This document shows, one piece after another, positions 27,145 to 36,810 of a stretch of DNA of 64,000 nucleotides; the first letter of the stretch is position 1; every line of letters starts with the position of its first letter. The stretch covers positions 1-64,000 of the forward strand of contig UBTA01000078.1 of NCBI GenBank assembly GCA_900468065.1. The letters are read 5' to 3'. The stretch is from Hyphomicrobiales bacterium (lineage in GTDB: Bacteria > Pseudomonadota > Alphaproteobacteria > Rhizobiales > Rhizobiaceae). The notes under the pieces were generated by a model. The model was not told the origin of the DNA. It worked only from the letters and a program-made list of their open reading frames with translations, and ran no database searches. Both the position numbers and the translations under genes were made by a program.

Positions 27145-27343
27145 GCCGCAGACGGGACGTGGTGCACGCTGCCTACGGATCTCGGCATCGCACCGGCGGA
27201 TGTACACCAATAGGCTTACTGGAAGCGCCTCCAAAACGGTGTAGATTGCCGGATGATACAGTTGAGTGAACAGCGCGCCGCTTAAATGTCGCTGCGACGT
27301 AGACGCTCTGTGTCAAAGGGCCACACATAGCGGGACGCGGAAC

Positions 27344-28948
27344 TTGGCTTCACATAGCGTGCTTCTTGCGGAGATTACTCTTGCTGCGACGACGATGGCG
27401 CAAGCATCCGATTGGCGAGACGGTATCGACGAATTGCTAGAGAGGTTGGGGCGTGCCGCCAACGTCAGTCGCGTTTACCTTTTCGAAGTCGAGCAAACCA
27501 AAGATGGCGTCCTTACGCACGGATGTTTCCACGACTGGGCAGCCCAGGGCCTCGATCGACTTGCCAAATCGGCTCGATATAAACGAGAGATCATCGAGAA
27601 CTACGATCCAATATTTGATTCATGGATAGAGAGCCGCAGGCGCGGTCAGCTTATCAAAGGCCACACTCGTGACCTCCAAGGCGTGCTCAGAGACGACTTC
27701 GATTATCAAAAGATCAAGTCCTTCATGTCGATGCCGATACTGGTCAACGGCGCTTGGTGGGGTCATCTGGGGTTCGATGATTGTGTTCGGGAGCGGGAAT
27801 GGTCCATCGACGAGACACATCTTCTCCAGACAACCGCTGCGTTGATTGGTGCGTCCGCCACGCGAGAAGAAGCGACGCAAAAATATCACCGGAATGAGAA
27901 GATGAGGGCTGCAATGGCGGACGTTGCCCTTGACGCGATCATTGTGATTGACGGTGATGGAATTGCCAGGGATTTCAACCCGGCAGCAGAGGCGATATTC
28001 GGTCGGTCCCGCGTTGATGTCGTCGGTCGGCCAATTGCGGATTTGATTGTCCCCGAGGAACTGCGCGCGAGCCATGAACGCGGCTTCAAGGCAGCGACAC
28101 AAGACCGGCAGCTTCGGTTGCCAGCGGTGCGGCGCGAGATGTCAGCCCTCCGCGCCGACGGAGCGGAGTTTCCAATCGAACTTGCTCTCGTTCAGGTCGA
28201 TCAAGGCAACGAAATACTCTACGCTGGATTCATTCGGGATCTCACCGATCGCCAGCTGGCTGAGAACCGTATGCGTGAGGTGGAGCGCGAACGGGCCAAC
28301 CTGGCGCGTTTCTTCTCGCCGCAACTGGTCGATCATATGATTTCGATCGAAAAACCTCTGTCATCTGATCGTCATCAGGCCGCATCCGTTCTATTCGTTG
28401 ATATGATCGGCTTCACGACGTTCTGCGCAGAAAACATGCCTCGAACGGTCATCGACATGTTGAGGGAGCTTCTATCAATCCTCAGTCAGCAGGTTTTTGC
28501 AAACGATGGCACCATCGACAAATTTCTGGGCGATGGCCTGATGGCTGTGTTTGGATCGCCCCAGTCTGGGCCGTTCGATTGCACCAACGCCATCCGTTGC
28601 GCACTATCGATGCAAAATGCTGTTGCGGAGTGGAATCTGCGCGCAAACCGGTCGGATGAGGGCGCCATTCGGGTGGCGATCGGGATCCATTCCGGACATG
28701 TGATCATTGGAGATATCGGAAGCGAACACCGGCTTGAGTTCGCCGTTCTCGGCGACACCGTAAATATTGCAAGCCGGGTCGAAGGAAAGTGCCGCTCACT
28801 TGCTGCATCCATCCTGGTCACCGGCGAAGTCATGGCTGCTTTGGAAGCGGAGGGTGGCAGGGACGTTGCAAAGGATTTCAAAGACATGGGAGAGCAACAC
28901 CTTCGAGGTCGTCGTTCCAGCGTTCGCCTCTATGGAGTAAAATGCTAA
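27344..28948 (+). CDS. class III adenylate/guanylate cyclase with GAF and PAS domains
   Basis: A soluble signalling enzyme of about 534 residues. A GAF domain comes first (VSRVYLFEVEQTKDGV, then MPILVNGAWWGHLGFDDC). A PAS domain follows (LDAIIVIDGDGIARDFNPAA, ending GFIRDLTDRQLAENRM). The class III catalytic domain has VLFVDMIGFTTFCAENM with the first metal Asp, DKFLGDGLMAVFG with the second, and LGDTVNIASRVEG with transition-state Asn and Arg. The start is uncertain: GTG 27266, TTG 27344 and ATG 27395 are all in frame. 27344 keeps the helix LLAEITLAATT that belongs to this GAF type. It would make cAMP in response to a GAF/PAS signal. Confidence 0.88.
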   Translation: MASHSVLLAEITLAATTMAQASDWRDGIDELLERLGRAANVSRVYLFEVEQTKDGVLTHGCFHDWAAQGLDRLAKSARYKREIIENYDPIFDSWIESRRRGQLIKGHTRDLQGVLRDDFDYQKIKSFMSMPILVNGAWWGHLGFDDCVREREWSIDETHLLQTTAALIGASATREEATQKYHRNEKMRAAMADVALDAIIVIDGDGIARDFNPAAEAIFGRSRVDVVGRPIADLIVPEELRASHERGFKAATQDRQLRLPAVRREMSALRADGAEFPIELALVQVDQGNEILYAGFIRDLTDRQLAENRMREVERERANLARFFSPQLVDHMISIEKPLSSDRHQAASVLFVDMIGFTTFCAENMPRTVIDMLRELLSILSQQVFANDGTIDKFLGDGLMAVFGSPQSGPFDCTNAIRCALSMQNAVAEWNLRANRSDEGAIRVAIGIHSGHVIIGDIGSEHRLEFAVLGDTVNIASRVEGKCRSLAASILVTGEVMAALEAEGGRDVAKDFKDMGEQHLRGRRSSVRLYGVKC

Positions 28949-29307
28949 AATTAGCGGATATCGCAGATACTACCGGTTATATTGGACGTCAAACCGGAGT
29001 CGGCTGGCATGGCGTCGTCGTCTTTGGCTCGAGCGAGATGTCTGCCCGAGATCATCGGCCGCACGCAGTAACTAGTGATTGTAAACCCTTCAGCAGAGCT
29101 TATTGAGATTAAGACACTTATGCAGCTCGATTGAGGCGCATAGCGCGTCTATTGATGGCCGGTTACTTCGGTTAGCGTTGAGATGGTGCATTTTTGAGCC
29201 GCGCCTTACAGCGGCTTCCACTTTCGGACGGCCCAACAAAGGGCTAATCCCAGTCCGGATTAAAGCATAAACCTTCGCAGAGTCGGTGTTTCGGGCGGCA
29301 CAGTGCC
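28949..29307. other. gene-free stretch
   Basis: No protein-like frame and no clear repeat; it lies between the cyclase gene and a dead ABC ATPase fragment and appears to be degenerate sequence. Confidence 0.4.
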
Positions 29308-29650
29308 CTAGATTTTGGGCATGGCGAGACAGGAGGTGGCCACAAAGAGGGAATTCGGACTTCTGTAGAGCTCTGTCGGCGTACCCACCTGGGCGAGGCG
29401 GCCATTGTTAAAAAAAGCAATGCGATCGGAAAGCGTGAGGGCTTCTTCCTGATTGCGCGTGACAAAAACAAACGTCATCCCAAGTTCACGGTGCGTCCGC
29501 GCGATTTCTTTCTGCAACTGGTCGCGTAGCTTCTTGTCGAGCGCACCGAGTGGCTCAACGACCAACAAGGCCCTTGGCTCGTACACAACAGCACGGGCGA
29601 GCGCGACGCACTGTTGCTTCCCGCCTGCGAGTTGTAAGGCGGGCGACTTT
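29308..29650 (-). pseudogene. ABC transporter ATPase fragment (PotA/UgpC-like)
   Basis: Middle part of an ABC ATPase. The signature is decayed to [20 protein letters not shown] (normally [10 protein letters not shown]), Walker B to [11 protein letters not shown] (normally LLLDEP), followed by [29 protein letters not shown] (normally VTHDQEEA; the switch His is lost) and [16 protein letters not shown]. The Walker A part and the C-terminal regulatory domain are absent. Loss of catalytic residues shows it is a pseudogene. Confidence 0.75.
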
Positions 29651-29844
29651 TTGCGATGCCGGCGCGCTTGAGGTGTTCGATTTCGGAGCCTCGCTCCGAC
29701 GGAGGGTAAATGCAGGTTTGTGCCGTTCGTGGAAAGCGTCGCCTATGAGACGCGACCGCGAGGCAGCGAATATATCTGACCACAGCATCCCCGCCGTCTC
29801 GAACGGTGACGCGCCACAAATCTGCCAATGACGCCTGATGGCAG

Positions 29845-30588
29845 CTATTTGCGCACGAGACTGAAGGAAAAATGGCTGCCGCGGTGATAGTCGATTGCGT
29901 AGATGACGGGTATGCCAACAGCATTGAAACAAGTTTCGGTGATCAGCAGGGCAGGGCCGAAGTCCCTAAGGTCGTTACGTTCTACGATATCGCTCGGAAG
30001 CATCACGGCCGTCACGGCTGCAGCCGACATTCGCGGCCGCTGCTTGTGCTGTTCAAGCAGGGACAAAAGTGAACCACTCCAGTCTATGTCATAAAGGCGC
30101 GCGGGCACGATGCTGCGAGGCACGTAATCGAGACAGTACATGATCGGCGTGTCATTCTCCAGCCGAAGACGCTCGATGCGGATGACGCGCTCGCCGGCAT
30201 CAAGGCGCAATTGCTGCGCAATAGTCGTGTCGGGCGTTTCTTCGGAGATCGACAGAACCTTGTTATGAGGATTGTACCCATAGTGGCGCGCCATGTCGGT
30301 GACGCTTTCGAACACGGTGATAGGGCGAACGACCTGGACGGCAGAAATCGCCGATATGAAGCGACCGCGCCCATGCTCGACATAGATAATATCGTCCTGC
30401 TCGAGCAGCTTTAATGCTTCGCGCAGGGCTGGGCGCGAAATCTTGAAACGGGCAGTCAGCTGCGCTTCCGTCGGCAGCTTGTCACCCGGCTGAAGATCTT
30501 CGTCGCGAATTAGATCGGCAATGCGATCGCGAAGCTGGATGACCAGGGTGCGCGTATCGCGAATGGGTTCGTCCAAGGTATTCCTCAC
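29845..30588 (-). CDS. GntR-family (HutC/UTRA) transcriptional regulator
   Basis: A 247-residue GntR regulator. The winged helix-turn-helix is at residues about 15-75 (LRDRIADLIRDEDLQPGDKL, FKISRPALREALKLLEQD) and a UTRA ligand domain follows (VIRIERLRLENDTPIMYCLD to the C-terminus). The GTG at 30588 is preferred: the open frame continues to a TTG at 30630, but a perfect TTGTC-T-GACAA palindrome at 30612-30622 would then be coding. UTRA regulators bind sugar phosphates or amino-acid derivatives. It is divergent from the FrlB-like gene and most likely represses the Amadori-type locus. Confidence 0.88.
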   Translation of the reverse strand: MRNTLDEPIRDTRTLVIQLRDRIADLIRDEDLQPGDKLPTEAQLTARFKISRPALREALKLLEQDDIIYVEHGRGRFISAISAVQVVRPITVFESVTDMARHYGYNPHNKVLSISEETPDTTIAQQLRLDAGERVIRIERLRLENDTPIMYCLDYVPRSIVPARLYDIDWSGSLLSLLEQHKQRPRMSAAAVTAVMLPSDIVERNDLRDFGPALLITETCFNAVGIPVIYAIDYHRGSHFSFSLVRK

Positions 30589-30611
30589 GCGTTTAAAAAG
30601 TTTCCATTTCC

Positions 30612-30622
30612 TTGTCTGACAA
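30612..30622. promoter_or_regulatory. candidate GntR operator, site A
   Basis: TTGTC-T-GACAA, a perfect 11-base palindrome, just upstream of the GntR start. The same motif, with small changes, is found at 30739-30766 and 37663-37681. Autoregulation is inferred. Confidence 0.5.
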
Positions 30623-30730
30623 ATACGCAAAGGTCAAGAAGGGGCATGAAGCGTGCAAGCGACCGGTGGAAAGGCATTCCATGCGTCGTCAACAAGGAAA
30701 CTGGTAGGGCGCTTGACAGCGGGAAATCAA

Positions 30731-30766
30731 GATGTCAGTTGTCTTACAACATTGTCACGTTGACAA
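30731..30766. promoter_or_regulatory. candidate GntR operator, site B, before the deglycase gene
   Basis: TTGTC-T-TACAA at 30739-30749 and TTGTC-ACGTT-GACAA at 30752-30766, preceded by ATGTCAG at 30732-30738. This dense cluster of half-sites is 51-86 bases before the FrlB-like start. Confidence 0.5.
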
Positions 30767-30817
30767 GGTCCTGAAGCGATCCTGGGCAGCCATGATCATG
30801 ACAACAGAGAGTTTTCC

Positions 30818-31831
30818 ATGCTGAATTTTGACGAAGAGAGATTCCTGCGCATCCAGTCCGGCGCCGCCGGCCTCGCAAAGCGCTTCGATGATGTGATTGA
30901 GGGCTGCCTTGCTGCCGGTGCCGAAAATGTCTTCTTCCTGGGAACGGGGGGAGCTGCCATCCTCATGCAGCCGGCTTACCAGCTGTTGCAGCGCAAGTCG
31001 CGCTTCCCGTCCTTCATCGACTTGACCGCCGAACTCCTCATCACCGGCTCGGCCAATCTCACGGCGAAATCCATTGTGGTCATGCCGTCACTGTCCGGTA
31101 CGACTACGGAGAGCGTTGCACTGCTGGCGAAAGTCAAGGAAACCGGCGCTACGGTGCTAACGCTTGTTGGGCATGAGGAAACGCCTCTCGGTAAGGGCGG
31201 CAACCATGTGTTCGTGAATTTTGCGGCAGACGACACGTCCTGCGAATCCTTTTATCTTCAGTCGCTGTTCATCGCGCTGTCGATTATGAAGCATCGCGGC
31301 GAGATCGCCAATCACGAGCAGATCATCGCAGAGTTACAAACCCTTCCAAAGCTGTTGCTCGAAGTAAAGCGTGCCTATGAGCATAAGGCCGCAGGGTTTG
31401 CCAAGGTCCTCGCTGCCTGCGATTATCATATTGTTACCGGCGCCGGAAACGCCTGGCCAGAAGCCTTTTACTACGGCATGTGTATTCTTGAAGAAATGCA
31501 GTGGATCCGTACCCGTCCGGTCCACGCCTCCGATTTTTTCCACGGCACGCTCGAGCTGGTCGAGAAGGGGGTTAGCGTGATCCTGTTCAAGGGTGAGGAC
31601 GAATGCCGTCCGCTTGCCGATCGTGTGGAAAATTTCGCGCCGAACTACACCGATAAGCTCACCGTACTCGATACGGCTGGTTTCGAACTGCCGGGCATCT
31701 CGCAAGATGTTCGCGGCTTGATCTCGCCAATCCTGCTCGCCACGGTGCTTGAGCGTATTAGCGCGCATCTCGAAGTCATGCGCAATCATCCGCTCACCAC
31801 ACGCCGTTACTATAAGCGGGTTGCCTACTAA
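30818..31831 (+). CDS. SIS-domain sugar isomerase/deglycase, FrlB-like
   Basis: A 337-residue protein with two SIS (sugar isomerase) domains, resembling fructoselysine-6-phosphate deglycase FrlB in length and layout. Shown by GAENVFFLGTGGAAILMQPA, VVMPSLSGTTTESVALLAKV, YHIVTGAGNAWPEAFYYGMC, FFHGTLELVEKGVSVILF and a C-terminus HPLTTRRYYKRVAY like the HNPDERRYY end of FrlB. It would split a phosphorylated Amadori compound into glucose-6-phosphate and an amine or amino acid. The adjacent PfkB kinase would make its substrate. The exact conjugate (lysine, glutamine, asparagine or an opine) is not known. Confidence 0.8.
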   Translation: MLNFDEERFLRIQSGAAGLAKRFDDVIEGCLAAGAENVFFLGTGGAAILMQPAYQLLQRKSRFPSFIDLTAELLITGSANLTAKSIVVMPSLSGTTTESVALLAKVKETGATVLTLVGHEETPLGKGGNHVFVNFAADDTSCESFYLQSLFIALSIMKHRGEIANHEQIIAELQTLPKLLLEVKRAYEHKAAGFAKVLAACDYHIVTGAGNAWPEAFYYGMCILEEMQWIRTRPVHASDFFHGTLELVEKGVSVILFKGEDECRPLADRVENFAPNYTDKLTVLDTAGFELPGISQDVRGLISPILLATVLERISAHLEVMRNHPLTTRRYYKRVAY

Positions 31832-31961
31832 GCCGCCGTCGGCATGATGACAAATCGGTAGAACCCGGACGTCTTTCAGATTGCCGGGTGCTACCATTCG
31901 GACCGCGACAGTCGCAACGACGGTCGCGTCGCTACCGTTGTGAAAGAGCATTCGAGGTCCC

Positions 31962-32774
31962 ATGTCCCGTCTCCGCTTCGCCGCCGTCGGCGATAATTGC
32001 GTCGATCGTTTCCAGCCACCTGTCGGGCAGTCGCTCATCGGTGGCAATGCAATCAATGTCGCCGTGCAGCTCGCGCTGCTCGGCCATGAGGCCTATTATT
32101 TCGGCGCTGTCGGCTGCGATGCCGATGGCGAGCGTACACGCGACCTTCTTGTCTCAAAGGGCGTACGCGTCGATTACCTGCAGATGCTGCCGGGCGAAAC
32201 CGCGTATACGAATATCGACATTACAGAAACCGGCGACCGTATCTTTGCTTTCGAGGAGTTCGGCGTGTGCAAAAACTACATACCGAGCGAGGCGGATTTC
32301 ACGGCTCTCATCGGCATGGATCATGTGCACGTTGGCTGGATTGCTGATGGTGGTGTCGTCCGTCGCAGGGTTGCCGGTGCCGGCACCAGCGTCTCGCAGG
32401 ATATCTCCGTCAACAACGACCCCATCCATCTCGGCGTCGAAGGGCTCCGGATCGCCTTCGGTTCAGCCGGCGAGGATCCCCAGACGGCTGAAGCGATGAT
32501 GCAGAGATATCTTGCAAGCGGCGCCAGGCTCGCGGTTGTAACGCGCGGAGGCGAAGGCTCGGCGGCGTTCGGGGGCAGGGAACATGCCCAAACCGGCATC
32601 ACACCGGTCGATGTCATCGATACGACCGGAGCAGGAGACAGCTTTATTGCCGGTTTCCTGCATACTTACGTTTCTGGCGGCAACCTCGAAGCAAGCCTCG
32701 TATCAGGCCGCCAATGCGCCGCGCGGACATGCGGTCATTTCGGCGGTTTTCCGCAGGAGCCGCAACCACTCTGA
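31962..32774 (+). CDS. PfkB-family sugar kinase, FrlD-like
   Basis: A 270-residue ribokinase-fold kinase. The N-terminal signature is GGNAINVAVQLALLGHEAYY and the catalytic anion hole DTTGAGDSFIAGF starts at residue 220, with D226 as the base. The short length and the C-terminal ARTCGHFGGFPQEP resemble fructoselysine 6-kinase FrlD. It follows the FrlB-like gene by 130 bases and ends at a strong bidirectional terminator. Predicted role: phosphorylation of the imported fructosyl-amino acid at C6 in the cytoplasm. Confidence 0.82.
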   Translation: MSRLRFAAVGDNCVDRFQPPVGQSLIGGNAINVAVQLALLGHEAYYFGAVGCDADGERTRDLLVSKGVRVDYLQMLPGETAYTNIDITETGDRIFAFEEFGVCKNYIPSEADFTALIGMDHVHVGWIADGGVVRRRVAGAGTSVSQDISVNNDPIHLGVEGLRIAFGSAGEDPQTAEAMMQRYLASGARLAVVTRGGEGSAAFGGREHAQTGITPVDVIDTTGAGDSFIAGFLHTYVSGGNLEASLVSGRQCAARTCGHFGGFPQEPQPL

Positions 32775-32792
32775 GGCATGCGTGATGAATGC

Positions 32793-32828
32793 AAAAAGGG
32801 ACCGGCGAAGCATTGCCGGTCTCTTTTT
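32793..32828. terminator. bidirectional intrinsic terminator
   Basis: A-run 32793-32797, GGG plus ACCGGC (32798-32806), 8-base loop, GCCGGT plus CTC (32815-32823) and a T-run 32824-32828: a stem of about 14 pairs with A's and T's on the two sides. It separates the kinase gene from the convergent ABC operon and should stop transcription both ways. Confidence 0.85.
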
Positions 32829-32840
32829 CGTCTCAGGTGA

Positions 32841-33593
32841 TCAGTGCAGGATCTGGCTTAGGAAAAGCCGGCTGCGTTCATTCTGCGGGTTGTCGAAGAA
32901 TTCGGTGGGGGGAGCTTCTTCCACCACGCGGCCCTGGTCCATGAAGATCACCCGATCGGCGACCTGGCGGGCAAATCCCATCTCATGGGTAACGCAGATC
33001 ATTGTCATACCCTCTTGCGCAAGCGACACCATCGTATCCAGTACTTCCTTGACCATCTCCGGATCGAGTGCTGAGGTTGGTTCGTCAAACAGCATGACCC
33101 TGGGGCTCATACAGAGCGCACGGGCGATTGCCACGCGCTGCTGTTGACCACCCGACAGCTGTCCCGGAAATTTATCGGCCTGTTCGGGAATGCGAACCCG
33201 CTCGAGGAAGTGCATGGCGATTTCAGTTGCCTTCGGCTTGCTCAGCTTGCGTACCCATACGGGCGCAAGAATGCAGTTTTGCAGAACGGTCAGATGCGGA
33301 AAGAGATTGAAGTGTTGAAACACCATGCCGACTTCGCGTCGCACATCTTTGATGTTTTCTTCGTCTTCGTTCAACACAATGCCGCCAACTGTGATGGTTC
33401 CCTCTTGGTGCACCTCAAGCCGATTGATGCAGCGGATCAACGTGGATTTTCCCGAACCAGAGGGCCCGCAGATTACGATCCGTTCCTTCTTGGCGATCTG
33501 CAGATTGATATCTGCGAGTGCATGGTACGATCCGTACCATTTGTTCACCCCAGACAGCGCGATCTCGATCTCAGGTTTGGATGAGTGCAGCAT
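32841..33593 (-). CDS. polar amino-acid-type ABC transporter ATP-binding protein (GlnQ-like)
   Basis: A 250-residue ATPase of the polar amino acid class: Walker [10 protein letters not shown] at about residues 43-51, Q-loop [15 protein letters not shown], signature [15 protein letters not shown], Walker [15 protein letters not shown] and the H-switch [15 protein letters not shown]. The ATG at 33593 has GGAGGAA upstream; the frame continues into the previous gene. It is the last gene of a five-gene operon (binding protein, FAD oxidase, permease, EamA, ATPase) ending at the terminator. Confidence 0.93.
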   Translation of the reverse strand: MLHSSKPEIEIALSGVNKWYGSYHALADINLQIAKKERIVICGPSGSGKSTLIRCINRLEVHQEGTITVGGIVLNEDEENIKDVRREVGMVFQHFNLFPHLTVLQNCILAPVWVRKLSKPKATEIAMHFLERVRIPEQADKFPGQLSGGQQQRVAIARALCMSPRVMLFDEPTSALDPEMVKEVLDTMVSLAQEGMTMICVTHEMGFARQVADRVIFMDQGRVVEEAPPTEFFDNPQNERSRLFLSQILH

Positions 33594-33607
33594 GGAAGTT
33601 CCTCCGG

Positions 33608-34492
33608 TTATTTTAGGACCAGCCAGCCTGAGGCGATAATGATCGCAGCGCCGGCTAGCGTATGGATTTCGACCGGTGCGCCAAATACGAGCGCGCCGTA
33701 AAGGCATCCCCAAATGATTTGGCTGTATTGAAAGGGTGCAACGACCGACGCTTCACCAGTGCGAAAAGCGCGCACCAAAAGCGCGTGACCACCAAAGAGC
33801 ATCAGGCCTGCCGCAACCACGAGGATGATGTCGTCCATTGCTACAGTTGCAAAACCACCACCGGCAAGAGTTACCCCGAACGAGAGCAGGCCTAGAACCA
33901 CGAGCAGGGTTGCCACCAGCGCCGTGTCGGACTCCTTCGTGTGCGTTCGGCGCAGAAGCACCAGCGAAAACGCAAACAGCAGAGCCGAACCGATCGCGGC
34001 TGCGTGTCCGATGTTCATTGGTGCAATGCCGGGTTTCAGTGCGACGATCACGCCGGAAAAGCCGAGGAATACGCCGATCCAAGCCAATCGCGAGAGCCGC
34101 TCACCGAGCAGAGCAAAGGACAGTACCGCGACGAGCACCGGTGACAGGAAAGCCAGCACATAGGCCTCCGCCAAGGGAAGGGCGGCGAAGGCATAGTGGA
34201 TCAGCAGCGTATCGGCGGCGAGCAGTGCTGCGCGCACGAAGGCCAGAGCGGGATAACGTGGCCAAAACGCCTGTCCGTGCCCTGCGGCCAACGCGGTTCC
34301 CACAACAAAGAGGAAGGCTGCGGCAGTGACCATGCATGTGACCTGCGGAACCGCAAACCGCTCGGTCAGGAGCTTCACAATAACATCTGTTCCGGAAAAC
34401 AAGGCGAACGCACATAAAACGATTGCCGCCGCCTGCATGTTCGCCCGCGTCAGGCTGGCGCCGGCACTCGAGACAGCCGGATCAGCGGGCAT
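33608..34492 (-). CDS. EamA/DMT-family transporter
   Basis: A 294-residue ten-helix transporter with two EamA repeats ([20 protein letters not shown] at the start; [20 protein letters not shown] later). Its ATG at 34492 overlaps the stop of the permease gene by 11 bases. A TTG 24 bases earlier is also in frame. Placed inside an ABC-import operon, it may export an amine or amino acid released by the oxidase or deglycase. Substrate not known. Confidence 0.85.
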   Translation of the reverse strand: MPADPAVSSAGASLTRANMQAAAIVLCAFALFSGTDVIVKLLTERFAVPQVTCMVTAAAFLFVVGTALAAGHGQAFWPRYPALAFVRAALLAADTLLIHYAFAALPLAEAYVLAFLSPVLVAVLSFALLGERLSRLAWIGVFLGFSGVIVALKPGIAPMNIGHAAAIGSALLFAFSLVLLRRTHTKESDTALVATLLVVLGLLSFGVTLAGGGFATVAMDDIILVVAAGLMLFGGHALLVRAFRTGEASVVAPFQYSQIIWGCLYGALVFGAPVEIHTLAGAAIIIASGWLVLK

Positions 34493-35453
34493 TGAAACGG
34501 CCGAAATGCGCTTCAATCCGGGACTGCAGGAATTCTAGGCCCATCGACAGTACCCAGTAAATCATCGAGGCCGTGATCAGCATTTCGATATGCCGAAACT
34601 CCGTCTGACCTTGGGTGCGGGCGAGATACATGATTTCCCAGACGCCAACGACGGACACCAGCGATGAGTCCTTCAGCATCGCGATGAACTGATTGCCGGT
34701 CGGCGGGACAATCACCCGCATTGCCTGCGGTAGAATGACGAGGAACATCGTCTGATTGGGGCTGAGGCCCAGCGCGGTCGCGCCTTCTGTCTGGCCCCGC
34801 GAGATGCTCTCGATACCGGCGCGGAAAATCTCCGTCATATAGGCGCCATAGCATAGTGACAACGCCAGAATGCCTGCGGGAACTGCGCTGATCACATAGC
34901 CGACCTGCGGCAGACCGAGATAGATGATGTAGATCTGCATCAGAAGCGGCAGGCCGCGGAACAAGGACGTGTAGAAAGTCGCAAGACCGTAGACCACACC
35001 GTTCTTCGAGAGTTTTGCCATGGCGCCAGCCAAAGCGATGATGGTGGCAATCGCGATCGAGATGGCAGAAATGTAGAGTGTTGTGACAACACCTTGCGAG
35101 ATCATGAAGCCGATCTTGCGGGCGATGAAGGAGAGGGAGAGGTCGAACGAGTAGAAGAACAACATCAGTAGGACGAACAACTCGATCCAGACCGTCACGA
35201 TCTGTTGCCGGCGCGGCAAAAGCTGGAGCAGTTTCCAGTTGAATGCGATGATCAGGGCAATGGCGATTGCTGAGAGGGCGCGCCCCAGCTGCTTGTTGTC
35301 CTTGAGCCAGTCGATGGCCGGTGGAAAGAGCTTGCCGATCCAGGCGGAGCTTATTCCAAGCGCATAGAGTGCTGTTGCAACCAGCGCAAAAATCAGCAGA
35401 ACGCCGATGCGGCGGGTTGCCGTGGGATAGTCGAGTATCAGTCTTCCAAGCAT
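34482..35453 (-). CDS. polar amino-acid ABC transporter permease (HisM/GlnP type)
   Basis: A 323-residue permease, longer than the about 220 residues of GlnP-type proteins because of an N-terminal extension with three or four extra helices (residues about 1-110). The conserved part starts near FMISQGVVTTLYISAIS, with SLFRGLPLLMQIYIIYLGLP and the EAA loop EGATALGLSPNQTMFLVILP. The ATG at 35453 has GGGGAAA ahead. It probably works as a homodimer, since it is the only permease in the operon. Its gene starts 20 bases after the start of the 3' end of the oxidase gene and overlaps none of it. Confidence 0.9.
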   Translation of the reverse strand: MLGRLILDYPTATRRIGVLLIFALVATALYALGISSAWIGKLFPPAIDWLKDNKQLGRALSAIAIALIIAFNWKLLQLLPRRQQIVTVWIELFVLLMLFFYSFDLSLSFIARKIGFMISQGVVTTLYISAISIAIATIIALAGAMAKLSKNGVVYGLATFYTSLFRGLPLLMQIYIIYLGLPQVGYVISAVPAGILALSLCYGAYMTEIFRAGIESISRGQTEGATALGLSPNQTMFLVILPQAMRVIVPPTGNQFIAMLKDSSLVSVVGVWEIMYLARTQGQTEFRHIEMLITASMIYWVLSMGLEFLQSRIEAHFGRFNAR

Positions 35454-35473
35454 CGATTTCCCCGCCGTGTTGA

Positions 35474-36754
35474 TCAGGCCGCGCGCTCGCGCCACCAATC
35501 CTGGGCCTGCAATTTCCAATAGGTGAGTTGTGCCGTAGCAAGGCCCGCAACACCGCCGGCCCAGACAAGGCCGAACGGTTTGAAGAGCTTGTAGCGCTCC
35601 GATTGACCGAGAATGCCCTCGGCAACGACCTTGCCGCCGATGGCCGTGGTGTTGAGGCCGTGACCACCGAATGCCGTGCAATGCCAAACACCAGGCTGCA
35701 TTTCTCCGATCTGGGGCATGAGATGGCGGGCGTAGGACATGAGGCCGGACCAGGCCAGTTCGGTTTTCAGGTCTTTCAGTTGCGGATAGGTGGTGGTCAT
35801 CTCGCGGCGCAGTTCGCCCGCAAGTGCCGCAGGGGAGGCTGCCCGGGTGGTGATGCGCCCGCCCCAAAGAATACGTTTTCCGTCCTCAACGAGCCGGTAG
35901 TAATCGCCCGCGCGGCGGTTATCGCCGATTGCGTCACGGGTCACGATCGCCTCTCGGATGAGGTCGGGGGCTTCTTCCGTCAGCATGACGTAGGTGGCGA
36001 TGGGCAGGTAAGAGCGATCGAGCTTACCGACGAGTGAAGACGTATAGCCGCCTGTAGTAAAGACCACTTGACGGGCAGTAACCTGTCCATCGCGGCACGA
36101 GACGAGTTTTTGCGCGCCAGCAAGAGCGCAGCGCAATACCTGCGAATTCTCGTAGATGTGGCCACCCAGCCGTTCGATCTCCGTTGCCAGCGCACGCAGA
36201 TAGTTCAGCGGGTGCATATGAAACGCTTTCGGATCTCGGAGAGCCTGGAAATAGCGGTTCGACTTCAGGCGGTTGCGAACGGCATCTACGCCCAGAAACT
36301 CAAGCTCGTAGCCATAGTCTCGGCGCATATGCTCGGCGTGGGCTTTCAAATTCGCGCCATCATCGTAGCGTGTCACGCTCATGATGCCTGGCTGGGTTTT
36401 GGCGTCGGCGACGCCGAGCTCCCGGATCGTATCACGGATGAAATCGACGCCTTCTATCGAAAGGTGGTGAAGCTTGCGGGCCGCATCAGGTCCCGCAGCA
36501 CGAGCGATGGCGTCGTTGCCTGTCGCAAAACCTGGGCTGACGAAGCCCCCATTCCGGCCCGAGGCTCCAAAGCCGACGCTATTGGCCTCGAGAACGACGA
36601 CAGTGTGGCCAGCGCGGGCAAGCTGGAGGGCGGTCGTCAAGCCAGCAAGGCCACCGCCGATGATGACCGTGTCGCAATCGACGGAGTTCGAAAGCGTTGG
36701 GCGCTCGAGTGCATTCGCCAATGTGCGGCGATAATAGGTGTCCGGATAGGTCAT
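35474..36754 (-). CDS. FAD-dependent amino-acid/amine oxidoreductase (DAO family)
   Basis: A 426-residue flavoprotein of the glycine/D-amino-acid oxidase (DadA/PuuB-like) family. The FAD-binding site is DTVIIGGGLAGLTTALQLAR at about residues 26-45, then VVLEANSVGFGASGRNGGFV, and WHCTAFGGHGLNTTAIGG near the C-terminus contacts the isoalloxazine. The ATG at 36754 is used; the frame continues upstream through a hairpin. It sits in the ABC operon right after the binding-protein gene. Possible substrates: a secondary amine such as a fructosyl amino acid, or the amino acid released. Gamma-glutamylputrescine oxidase is an alternative family-level name. Confidence 0.87.
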   Translation of the reverse strand: MTYPDTYYRRTLANALERPTLSNSVDCDTVIIGGGLAGLTTALQLARAGHTVVVLEANSVGFGASGRNGGFVSPGFATGNDAIARAAGPDAARKLHHLSIEGVDFIRDTIRELGVADAKTQPGIMSVTRYDDGANLKAHAEHMRRDYGYELEFLGVDAVRNRLKSNRYFQALRDPKAFHMHPLNYLRALATEIERLGGHIYENSQVLRCALAGAQKLVSCRDGQVTARQVVFTTGGYTSSLVGKLDRSYLPIATYVMLTEEAPDLIREAIVTRDAIGDNRRAGDYYRLVEDGKRILWGGRITTRAASPAALAGELRREMTTTYPQLKDLKTELAWSGLMSYARHLMPQIGEMQPGVWHCTAFGGHGLNTTAIGGKVVAEGILGQSERYKLFKPFGLVWAGGVAGLATAQLTYWKLQAQDWWRERAA

Positions 36755-36776
36755 GTGAGGCTCATCTGGCGAGGGG

Positions 36777-36798
36777 ATGCCGGGCGCAAGCCCGGCAT
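36777..36798 (-). other. intercistronic stem-loop after the binding-protein gene
   Basis: ATGCCGGGC (36777-36785) and GCCCGGCAT (36790-36798), 9 perfect pairs with loop GCAA. On the coding (minus) strand an A-run precedes it and no T-run follows, so it is more likely an mRNA-stabilising stem that raises binding-protein levels than a terminator. Confidence 0.55.
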
Positions 36799-36810
36799 TT
36801 TTTGAAAGGG

